Source: Pseudomonadota bacterium (lineage in GTDB: Bacteria > Myxococcota_A > Polyangia > Polyangiales > Polyangiaceae). From it: DNA of 31,327 nt. Position 1 is the first letter of the stretch. Every line of letters begins with the position of its first letter. The notes beneath the pieces were generated by a model. The model did not search any database. It was given only the letters and a program-made list of their open reading frames with translations, and was not told the origin of the DNA. Positions 15,209 to 21,590 of the stretch are shown in pieces. A program made the translations under genes and the position numbers. The stretch covers positions 1 to 31,327 of the forward strand of contig JAEYWK010000143.1 in the NCBI GenBank assembly GCA_023431345.1. The letters are read 5' to 3'.

Positions 15209-16339
15209 ATGACGCCCAGGGCTTACGCCGCGCTGTGCCTGCTCGGGCTGAGCTCACTCCCCAGCTGCGGCGTGTTTCGACACGTGAACGTCGAGCCGCT
15301 GGCCACCACCTCGCAGCGGCCATCGAACGTCGGCGCCTATGTCGCGGTGACCGATGGCGAGGAGGCGCTCACCGAGCTTTCACCCGGTAATTTCCGCGTT
15401 TACGAGAACGAGCAGCTCGTGCCACCCGAGCAGAGTGAGCTCACGCTGCTCGATCGGAGCCTCGTGGCCGCGCACCAGGCGGTGCTGCTGGTCGACATGA
15501 GCGGCGCCAAAACACCGGCCGAGCGCGCGAAAGCCGCGAAAGCCGCGCAGGGCTTCGTGCAAAAGGTGACCGCACACCAGCCGGTGATGGTGTTTGCGTA
15601 CGATGGCGGCCCGAGCCTCGTCCCGATCGCGACCCTGCCGCGCGGCAGCCAAGCCGTGAAGATGTCGGCGCTCGAGAGCTTTACTCCCCGGGATCCTTCG
15701 CGCAACTTGCACGGTGCGATCCTGGCAGGGCTCGAGAAGCTCGACGCCGCGCTGGCGCAGTCGGGCAAGCCGGTGCGCGCGGGCACGCTGATCGTGTTCG
15801 CCAGCGGGCCCGACCTGGCAAACCGTATCGATCGCGACCGGGTGCACGACGCGGTGTGGCAAAGCCCACACGACGTGCTGGGCATCACCATCGGCTTGGG
15901 CGCGCAGACCGACGCGATCGAGTCGCTCGCGCGCCGCGGCCTGGTGCGCGCGCAGTCGGCCGACACGCTACCGATCGCCTTCGAAGAAGCGGCGAGCAAG
16001 ACACTAGACGAGCTGCAAAAGCACTACTTGGTCTCGTACTGCTCGCCCGCGCGCGCTGGCACACGGCGCCTGCGCCTGGAAGTGACGTACACCAACAAGG
16101 CGGGCGAAGAGCACCGGGGCGACTTCGAGGTCGAGTTCAGCGCCAAGGGGTTTGGGCCTGGGTGCAACCCGCAGGTGACGCCGCGCTTCACGTTCCGGCC
16201 CCGCGCCGAACGAGCCGACACGAGCCAGCCAAGCGGCGACGGCGACGGCAAATCAGGCAAGCCTGCCGACTCGGGCGCGCGAGATCCCGGCGACGACGCG
16301 CCCGTGGCGCCGCCGGATCAGTCGGGCTACGCCCCATAG
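15209..16339 (+). CDS. VWA-like lipoprotein with altered MIDAS
   Basis: 376 residues. The signal sequence ends in a lipobox, SSLPSC, Cys20. Residues 40-80 (VGAYVAVTDGEEALTELSPGNFRVYENEQLV) resemble the strand-rich domain that precedes von Willebrand A domains in VWFA-related bacterial proteins. The VWA core starts at AVLLVDMSGA: D96 and S98 are present, but the third MIDAS residue of D-x-S-x-S is Ala100, so metal binding may be weak. LIVFASGPDLANR and LGITIGLGAQTDAIESLARRG are later Rossmann-like strands. The C-terminal 60 residues are Gly/Asp/Pro-rich and disordered. Probably a surface or periplasmic protein-interaction module. The downstream 120-residue gene starts 2 nt after its stop. Confidence 0.82.
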   Translation: MTPRAYAALCLLGLSSLPSCGVFRHVNVEPLATTSQRPSNVGAYVAVTDGEEALTELSPGNFRVYENEQLVPPEQSELTLLDRSLVAAHQAVLLVDMSGAKTPAERAKAAKAAQGFVQKVTAHQPVMVFAYDGGPSLVPIATLPRGSQAVKMSALESFTPRDPSRNLHGAILAGLEKLDAALAQSGKPVRAGTLIVFASGPDLANRIDRDRVHDAVWQSPHDVLGITIGLGAQTDAIESLARRGLVRAQSADTLPIAFEEAASKTLDELQKHYLVSYCSPARAGTRRLRLEVTYTNKAGEEHRGDFEVEFSAKGFGPGCNPQVTPRFTFRPRAERADTSQPSGDGDGKSGKPADSGARDPGDDAPVAPPDQSGYAP

Positions 16340-16341
16340 CG

Positions 16342-16704
16342 ATGGCTACGGCTCGCGCCCGCGAGGTGCTGATCGAGCTGACCGAAGGCGAGTACATCGC
16401 CGCGCGCGGCAAGCGCACGCTCACGTGGCTGATCCGCATCAACGACGCTTGGGCGCACGTCTCGGAATGGCCCGGCGCCGAAATTCAGCGCTGCGACGCG
16501 CGCTCGGGCACGGTGTGGGAGAACCTGACGAGCTTGTCCGTACCTCCGGGCACCCGGCTGACGCGCGTGGAATCGCGGCCCGACGCCTACGCCGCGCGCG
16601 ACGCCCTCGACTACCTGAGGCAGGCGCCCACGCAGCCCCGAAGGCGCGTAATTCGTCAGCAATTTCGCGTAGGTCACCGCGGCGCGCTGCTCCGCGATCC
16701 CTGA
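16342..16704 (+). CDS. Conserved-looking hypothetical protein, 120 residues
   Basis: ATG at 16342 lies 2 nt after the stop of the VWA-like gene, so translation is probably coupled. The sequence begins MATARAREVLIELTEGEYIAARG and has a compact mixed alpha/beta look with many Arg residues; tryptophans at WLIRINDAWAHVSEWPG and WENLTSLSVPPGTRL suggest a small beta-barrel-like fold. No signal peptide, membrane segment or known motif is visible. The C-terminal 30 residues are very basic (QPRRRVIRQQFRVGHRG), compatible with nucleic acid or membrane-surface contact. I do not recognise a family. Third-position G/C bias matches real coding sequence. Confidence 0.65.
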   Translation: MATARAREVLIELTEGEYIAARGKRTLTWLIRINDAWAHVSEWPGAEIQRCDARSGTVWENLTSLSVPPGTRLTRVESRPDAYAARDALDYLRQAPTQPRRRVIRQQFRVGHRGALLRDP

Positions 16705-16813
16705 GCGGGTATTTTTTACCCCGGGAGCCGAGCCCCCAAGTGCCAATGATTTCCGATTGATACGCGGAGCCCCCTTTAGCCGCAAGGGAACGCGCCGTTC
16801 GGTTGAAAGGAAC

Positions 16814-18091
16814 ATGGTCGCTCCGGCTCCCAAAGGTGCGCAGGTTGCGGGTGAGGCGCAAGCCGCACCCAGCACCCCACCGAGCAGCAAGCGCCGCTCG
16901 CAAGCCGCTCCACCGCCTTCCTCCAACGTGGAGACCAAGGGCGAGGCGACGAAAGCTTGGGTGCTGCTCGTCGACGACGAGCCCGAGCTGCTGCGCGGCG
17001 TTTGCCGCAGCTTGAAGATGCAAGGCTACAGCGTGACCGAGGCGCGCAACGGTGAAGAGGCCGTGCGGCACCTGAGCCGGCGCGCCTTCGATGTCGTGGT
17101 GAGCGACATCGTGATGCCGGGCATGGGCGGCATTCAACTGCTCAAAGAGATTCGTCAACACGACCTGCACGTGCCCGTCGTGCTGATGACGGGCGCGCCC
17201 GCCGTGAGCACCGCCGTGCAAGCGCTCGAGTATGGCGCCTTCCACTACCTGACGAAGCCCGTCGATCCGGAGGCGCTCGACCAGATCGTGCAAAAAGCGG
17301 TGCGCATGCACCGCATGGCGCGCGTGAAGCAGCAGGCGGCGGAGCTGCTCGGTAACGCGGGGGCGCTCGGCGCCGATCGCGCGGGCCTCGAGGCCAGCTT
17401 CGATCGCGCGATGCAGTCGATGTGGATCGCGTACCATCCCATCGTCGACATCCGCCAGCAGCAGGTCTTCGGCTACGAAGCGCTGCTGCGCAGCACCGAG
17501 CCGAGCTTGCCCCACCCCGGCGCCGTGATCGACGCGGCCATGCGGCTCGGACGCTTGGAGTCGCTCGGGCGCTCGATCCGCTCGCTCGCCGCGGACCCCA
17601 TCGCCGGCACCCAAGATTTCGCGCTGTTCGTGAACTTGCACGTCACCGATCTCACCGATCCGGCGCTCAGTGATCCGGACTCGCCCCTGTCGCGCATCGC
17701 CAGCCGGGTCGTGCTCGAAATCACCGAGCGCTCGTCGCTCGACGAAGTGAAAGACGCCCGCCGCCGCGTCGCGGCTCTGCGAGAAATGGGCTTTCGCATC
17801 GCGGTGGACGACCTGGGCGCCGGCTACGCGGGGCTCTCGAGCTTCACCTTGCTCGAGCCCGAGATCGTCAAGCTCGATATGTCGCTCGTGCGCGACGTGC
17901 ACATCACCTCCACCAAGCAGAAGGTGGTTCGCTCGATGACGAGCTTGTCGAAAGACATGGGCATGGTCGTCGTCGCGGAGGGCGTCGAGACCAAGGAAGA
18001 GCGCGACTGCCTGGCCGATTTGGGCTGCGATCTCCTACAGGGCTTCTTGTTCGCCAAGCCGGGCCGTGCCTTCCCGGGAGTGATGTGGTGA
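16814..18091 (+). CDS. Response regulator with EAL c-di-GMP phosphodiesterase domain
   Basis: 425 residues from ATG 16814, chosen because AAAGGA sits at a proper distance; an in-frame start at 16757 is weaker. A Pro/Ser-rich leader is followed by a receiver domain (about 47-165): acidic pair D54/D55, phosphoacceptor D98 in VVVSDIVMPG, T126 and K148. The EAL domain (about 190-420) has YEALLR (E222), N in FVNLHV, E302 in LEITE, D332/D333 in VDDLGAGYAG, K353 in IVKLD, E389 in VVVAEGVE, and QGFLFAKP. The loop-6 motif is DDLGAGY rather than DDFGTGY, but metal and catalytic residues are kept, so hydrolysis of c-di-GMP to pGpG controlled by phosphorylation is likely. The cognate kinase is not encoded next to it. 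The FHA-GGDEF gene overlaps its end. Confidence 0.95.
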   Translation: MVAPAPKGAQVAGEAQAAPSTPPSSKRRSQAAPPPSSNVETKGEATKAWVLLVDDEPELLRGVCRSLKMQGYSVTEARNGEEAVRHLSRRAFDVVVSDIVMPGMGGIQLLKEIRQHDLHVPVVLMTGAPAVSTAVQALEYGAFHYLTKPVDPEALDQIVQKAVRMHRMARVKQQAAELLGNAGALGADRAGLEASFDRAMQSMWIAYHPIVDIRQQQVFGYEALLRSTEPSLPHPGAVIDAAMRLGRLESLGRSIRSLAADPIAGTQDFALFVNLHVTDLTDPALSDPDSPLSRIASRVVLEITERSSLDEVKDARRRVAALREMGFRIAVDDLGAGYAGLSSFTLLEPEIVKLDMSLVRDVHITSTKQKVVRSMTSLSKDMGMVVVAEGVETKEERDCLADLGCDLLQGFLFAKPGRAFPGVMW

Positions 18092-19098
18092 GGGTCGTGG
18101 TGCCATCGGAGCGCCCAGGAGACGTGACTCGAGACGGCACGCGCCCGTACACCGACTCGGGCCGCTCTTCACTACACGACATCAGCAGCTTCCTGCCGGA
18201 GGCGCGCACCATGGAAGTATCGGTGCGCAGCACCGACATCGCGGCCCCCCCCGCCGCGGCGACCCAGGTCGACCGCGCCGTGCTCTTGCGCATGGACGGC
18301 GTGCAAGCCGGGCAAATCGTCGGGCTCGAGCACTCGCCGTTCACGGTCGGACGCCATCCGACGAACCTGCTGCGCATCGACGAAGACAGCATCAGCCGCT
18401 TTCATGCGCGCGTGGTGCGGACGGGCGACGAGTACGTCGTCGAAGATCTGGGCTCGCGCAACGGCGTGTTCGTGGCCGGCAAGCGCGTTTCGCGCGCCAA
18501 GCTCGAGCACGACAGCTGGCTCCAGTTCGGCCCGCGCGTGAGCTTCCGCTTCTCGCTCACCGACGTGCGCGAAGAGCGACTCTTGCGCAGGCTGTACGAG
18601 TCGAGCACGCGCGACGCGCTCACCGGCGCGTACAATCGCCTGCATTTCGAGGAGCGGCTGCGCGCCGAGGTGGCGTACGCGGTGCGGCATCGCTCACCGC
18701 TCTCGCTCTTGATCATCGATCTGGATCACTTCAAGCGCGTGAACGACACCTACGGCCACCCCGCGGGCGACGCGGTGCTCAAGCGCGCCAGCGAAGCATG
18801 CATGCGCGCGCTGCGCACCGAAGACGTGTTCGCGCGCTTCGGCGGCGAAGAGTTCGCGATCGTGCTGCGCGGCATCGAGGCAAAAGGCGCCGCGCGCTTG
18901 GGCGAGCGGCTGCGCCAAGCCGTCTGCGGCGAGGTCGTCGAGCACGAGGGCCAGTCCATCAAGGTCACCATGAGCGGCGGCGTCGCCACGTTCGCGGAGT
19001 GCACCACGCCCAGCGCCGAAGACCTCGTGGCCATCGCCGACCGCCGCTTGTATGTGTCGAAACAGCGCGGTCGCAATCAAGTCACCAGCGACGGCTGA
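18085..19098 (+). CDS. Diguanylate cyclase with N-terminal FHA domain
   Basis: 337 residues from GTG 18085. GTG 18088 overlaps the upstream stop as GTGA, and ATG 18211 has a strong GGAGG (18198-18202) 8 nt ahead and would give 295 residues, still with both domains intact; the start is unsettled. The FHA domain (about 80-150) shows FTVGRHP, DSISRFHARV and GSRNGVFV, the phosphothreonine-binding residues. The GGDEF domain (about 172-332) has DALTGAYNRLHFEERL, IDLDHFKRVNDTYGHPAGD and the active-site GGEEF (253-257). An RTED sequence 5 residues before it is a complete RxxD inhibitory I-site. It should make c-di-GMP from two GTP, be feedback-inhibited, and be recruited or tuned by a phosphothreonine protein, so a Ser/Thr kinase may act upstream. 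Overlap with the phosphodiesterase gene pairs synthesis with breakdown. Confidence 0.95.
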   Translation: MVRVVVPSERPGDVTRDGTRPYTDSGRSSLHDISSFLPEARTMEVSVRSTDIAAPPAAATQVDRAVLLRMDGVQAGQIVGLEHSPFTVGRHPTNLLRIDEDSISRFHARVVRTGDEYVVEDLGSRNGVFVAGKRVSRAKLEHDSWLQFGPRVSFRFSLTDVREERLLRRLYESSTRDALTGAYNRLHFEERLRAEVAYAVRHRSPLSLLIIDLDHFKRVNDTYGHPAGDAVLKRASEACMRALRTEDVFARFGGEEFAIVLRGIEAKGAARLGERLRQAVCGEVVEHEGQSIKVTMSGGVATFAECTTPSAEDLVAIADRRLYVSKQRGRNQVTSDG

Positions 19099-19226
19099 GC
19101 GCCCGCGGCGCGCGCTATTTCCGCGGCGATGAGGCGGAATCGGCTCTCGCCCGCGGCCCTGCCCAAACTGCGGCTTTACTCGGGGGGACGGGGTCTGCTA
19201 CGAGGCTAAACCTCGGAGGAATCGCA

Positions 19227-19424
19227 GTGGCCATCGACCTCAGCTCGCTCAAGTCCGAACGTGATCGCCTGAAGGACAACCTGCGCGAGATCGAGGGCGA
19301 CCTGCGCCGCCTCGAGGCCGAGCTGAAGGGCCTCCGCCAGCGCGAAATCGCCACCAAGCGCGAGATCGAAGCGCTGGCCACGCTGATTGAGCTGGGCGAG
19401 GCCCGCGAAGTCAAAGCCGAATAG
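19227..19424 (+). CDS. Small coiled-coil protein, 65 residues
   Basis: GTG 19227 follows an excellent GGAGG (19215-19219) at 7 nt spacing. The product is nearly all charged heptads: LSSLKSERDRLKDNLREIEG, then DLRRLEAELKGLRQREIATK and REIEALATLIELGEAREVKAE, a single uninterrupted alpha-helical coiled coil. No membrane segment or cysteines. It may dimerise and act as a scaffold or an assembly partner; no function can be named. It lies 128 bp after the diguanylate cyclase, so co-transcription is possible, and converges on the EVE-domain gene 19 bp away. Confidence 0.78.
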   Translation: MAIDLSSLKSERDRLKDNLREIEGDLRRLEAELKGLRQREIATKREIEALATLIELGEAREVKAE

Positions 19425-19443
19425 CGCCGCCTGCGCGAGGCGC

Positions 19444-19863
19444 CTACGGCTTCGTGCCCGACAGCGCCATGATGAGCTCGAACTCGGCTTCGCTCGCCGG
19501 CACCACCGACAGCCGGCTCTTCTTCACGAGGCCGAAGCTCGCCAGCTTCTTCTCGGCCTTGATGCGCGCCAGAGTCACCGGCTCGTTCAGGCTCTTCTTC
19601 GCCGACAGCTCCACCGCCGACCATTCGCCGGCGTCGCTCGTCTTCTCGGGCGTCGCTTCCGCCGACACCGTGGCGAGCCCCACGACCTCTTTGCCCTCGT
19701 TCGAGTGGTAAAACAGCACGAGGTCGCCATTCTTCATCGCGCGCAGGTTGTTGCGCGCTTCGAAGCTACGCACGCCGTCCCACAGCGTGCGCTTCTCTTT
19801 CACGAAGCGCTCCCACGGGTACACCGAGGGCTCGCTCTTCACCAACCAATAGCCTTTGGCCAT
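19444..19863 (-). CDS. EVE-domain protein (PUA/YTH-like modified-base reader fold)
   Basis: 139 residues from ATG 19863, preceded by AAGGTG at 6 nt; a GTG at 19872 is the alternative. The protein is one EVE domain: YWLVKSEPSVYPWERF, WDGVRSFEARNNLRAMKNGDLVLFYHSNEGKEVVGLATV, and the later KKSRLSVVPASEAEFELIM. The W-D-G-V-R...A-R-N-x-L stretch forms the aromatic pocket side in family structures. EVE domains are related to PUA and YTH folds and are thought to bind modified bases in DNA or RNA; many sit beside restriction or defence genes, but none is seen here. The related human protein is thymocyte nuclear protein 1. Confidence 0.92.
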   Translation of the reverse strand: MAKGYWLVKSEPSVYPWERFVKEKRTLWDGVRSFEARNNLRAMKNGDLVLFYHSNEGKEVVGLATVSAEATPEKTSDAGEWSAVELSAKKSLNEPVTLARIKAEKKLASFGLVKKSRLSVVPASEAEFELIMALSGTKP

Positions 19864-19873
19864 GCGCGGCACC

Positions 19874-21091
19874 TTAGTCCAAATCAGCGTCGATCAGGTC
19901 GAGCAGCAGCGGGCAATGGTCGCTGAGCGGCAACTTGGCGGGAGCCGCGCCGGGCCGCCCGCACGGGCCCGCGACGTGCACGGTGGCGCCCGCCGGCAGC
20001 TCGCGCATCTGTCCGGATACCACGGCGTGATCGAGCCAAACGTAGCGGCCGCGGTGCAGCTCGGTGCCCTTCGCGTCGGCCGGCAGCACGCGTAGATCAC
20101 TCCGATTGAGCAGCGCTTGGGCGGCCGCGAGCTCGTCGGCGGCCGACACCACCGGCTCACAGGTCTCGCAGCCCATCGTGTTCAGGTCGCCGAGCAGCAG
20201 CCAATCCGCGTCGCCGCTCTCCGCGCGCGCCGCTCGAAAGGCACCTGGCAGCGCGGCGAACGAGGCCTCGCGCAGCCCCAAGCTGCGCGGATCGGCGCGG
20301 CTCTTGAAGTGCGCCGACAGCACCGCGAGGTCGAGCCCGCCCGGAAATGCGAACCGACCCGACAGCCCCGGTCGTAGCTGCCCTTCACACGGGGCGCCGG
20401 TAGGATTCAACGCGCCGACCGTCGTGAGCTGGCTGGCGCGAACGCGCGCTTCGTCGAACAGGAGCCCGACGTGCTGGGGCACGCGGCGCCCGCAGTCGTC
20501 GAGCTGGGCGCGATAGCGCCGACCCGTCAGGCGATTCAGCTCGCCCAAGAGCGTAGCGAGGGCGCGCTCGGCCTTCGGTGTCTGCTTCACCTCTTGCACC
20601 GCGACCACGTCGGCGTCGAGCCACGCCAGCACACACGCGAGCCAAGCGACGTCCGTGCCCCGCGCGGCGGTGCCCGGTGATCCATCCGGGAACCAGCGCA
20701 GGTTCCAGCTCGCGAAGCGAGCGCGGCCCGCGGCGCGCGGCGAGCGCTGTCCGCCCTCGACGAGGCGGAGGCACGCCGCAGCGGAAGCGAAGACATCGCC
20801 GCTGTCGGCCATGATGGGCGGTGACGGCGCGCGACGCTTCGAGCTGCCCGAAGCTGCGGGCGCCGCGTTCCTCACTCGCGCTGACGCGCTGGCCGCGACT
20901 CCGCCGCGTCTGGCTCGCACCGACGCGCTAGCAGCGGGTGCGGCGCCCGCTGACGTACTGGCCGCGGGTCGTCCGCGCGGCGACGCGCTGCCCGCCGGCG
21001 CTCCGCGCGCCGACGAGTCCGGCGGCAGGCTCAGTCGCAGCGCCAGCAGCACGGCGAGCAGCACACCGACGGTCAGTCGTCGCGGCGACAA
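19874..21091 (-). CDS. Exported endonuclease/exonuclease/phosphatase-family enzyme
   Basis: 405 residues from TTG 21091, with GGGAG about 5-6 nt ahead. An N-terminal hydrophobic segment (VGVLLAVLLALRLSLP) is a signal peptide or anchor. Residues 30-92 are Ala/Ser/Arg/Gly-rich and encoded by a tandem DNA repeat. The catalytic domain begins near 125 and shows every EEP motif: N130 in FASWNLRWF, E167 in VVAVQEVKQ, H261 in SAHFKSR, D302 and N304 in LLLGDLNTMG, D354 in YVWLDHAVVS, and D391/H392 in LSDHCPLLLD. The fold includes DNase I, exonuclease III, inositol phosphatases and sphingomyelinases; an extracytoplasmic DNase or phosphoesterase is the likely role, substrate unknown. Cysteine pairs (C200/C235, C308/C311) could form disulfides, in keeping with export. 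Confidence 0.9.
   Translation of the reverse strand: MSPRRLTVGVLLAVLLALRLSLPPDSSARGAPAGSASPRGRPAASTSAGAAPAASASVRARRGGVAASASARVRNAAPAASGSSKRRAPSPPIMADSGDVFASAAACLRLVEGGQRSPRAAGRARFASWNLRWFPDGSPGTAARGTDVAWLACVLAWLDADVVAVQEVKQTPKAERALATLLGELNRLTGRRYRAQLDDCGRRVPQHVGLLFDEARVRASQLTTVGALNPTGAPCEGQLRPGLSGRFAFPGGLDLAVLSAHFKSRADPRSLGLREASFAALPGAFRAARAESGDADWLLLGDLNTMGCETCEPVVSAADELAAAQALLNRSDLRVLPADAKGTELHRGRYVWLDHAVVSGQMRELPAGATVHVAGPCGRPGAAPAKLPLSDHCPLLLDLIDADLD
20883..21020. repeat. Degenerate 30-bp tandem repeat inside the exported EEP gene
   Basis: Units begin with GACGCGCT or close variants at 20883, 20922, 20952, 20982 and 21012 on the plus strand, giving periods of 39, 30, 30 and 30 bp. On the coding (minus) strand they translate to Ala/Ser/Arg/Gly decapeptides such as SARGAPAGSA, SPRGRPAAST and SAGAAPAASA. 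The periods are multiples of three, so length changes keep the frame. No spacer structure exists, so it is not a CRISPR. Confidence 0.75.
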
Positions 21092-21140
21092 GTCAGCTCC
21101 CTATGCCTCAATTCAAGACAACGGGCTCGCATCTCGGAAT

Positions 21141-21174
21141 CTTAGTAGTTTCATGAACTTAGTAGTTTCATTAG
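21141..21174. repeat. Two adjacent 17-bp repeats in an A/T-rich patch
   Basis: CTTAGTAGTTTCATGAA (21141-21157) is followed at once by CTTAGTAGTTTCATTAG (21158-21174); the first 14 bases are identical. The 17-bp period is not a multiple of three and no gene runs through it. It lies 50-83 bp upstream of the TTG start of the EEP gene, where an operator or a regulator binding site would be placed. Confidence 0.7.
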
Positions 21175-21193
21175 CCGAATCACGGCTGCTTTT

Positions 21194-21211
21194 TTGGTCC
21201 AATTCGACCAA
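21194..21211. promoter_or_regulatory. 18-bp inverted repeat, candidate operator
   Basis: TTGGTC (21194-21199), CAATTC, GACCAA (21206-21211): a perfect 6-bp dyad with 6-bp spacer, the shape of a dimeric regulator site. It follows a T-tract and is 20 bp beyond the 17-bp repeats. No regulator gene is nearby to assign to it. Confidence 0.4.
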
Positions 21212-21556
21212 TGACGGGACGGTTGCGTCCAACTCGCCAGACCATCGGCCTGCTGACCCACGACCTTTCCGCGGTAACTGCGATTTTCACGAAGTGGCCT
21301 GAATGTTGCTGTTCTGGGGGGGTCGAGTTGCGTGCCGAGTCATCGGCAGCAGACGAGTTGCGCGTCGCGGGGGCCACGAGCGGAGGCGGAGATCTGTCAT
21401 CGCCGCGCTCGACGTGACAGCGCTCGCGGTGAGCGGAATCAGGGCCACCGACCGAACGGGCCTCATGCCTGGGAGAGCGCGTGTAGTCAAACGCGCGCCC
21501 CTTGGTGTCGTTCGACAATGAATCGCCCTGAAACTCGCCTGCTCGACGACGATTGG

Positions 21557-21578
21557 CGTCAGCGTTATCGTCAGCGTT
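21557..21578. repeat. Short 12-bp tandem repeat ahead of the Ser/Thr kinase start
   Basis: CGTCAGCGTTAT (21557-21568) is followed by CGTCAGCGTT (21569-21578), ending 12 nt before the ATG at 21591. It covers the place where a ribosome site would be; no GGAGG-like sequence is visible there. Confidence 0.5.
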
Positions 21579-21590
21579 CCGTTTAGACGC

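Larger units (their letters stand above)
21092..21590. other. Non-coding stretch between EEP and Ser/Thr kinase genes
   Basis: About 500 bp between divergently oriented genes with no convincing gene; open frames here are short or overlap the kinase antisense. The first third is noticeably more A/T-rich than the rest of the window and holds a 17-bp direct repeat and an 18-bp inverted repeat, described separately. A 12-bp tandem repeat lies just before the kinase start. Promoters for both flanking genes must be in this interval, but no good -35/-10 pair could be assigned. Confidence 0.6.

Noticed and set aside
16707..16721. GGGTA-TTTTT-TACCC hairpin after the 120-residue gene, considered as a terminator
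   Set aside because: The T-run is in the loop rather than after the stem, and the stem is only 5 bp with two A-T pairs, so termination is unlikely.
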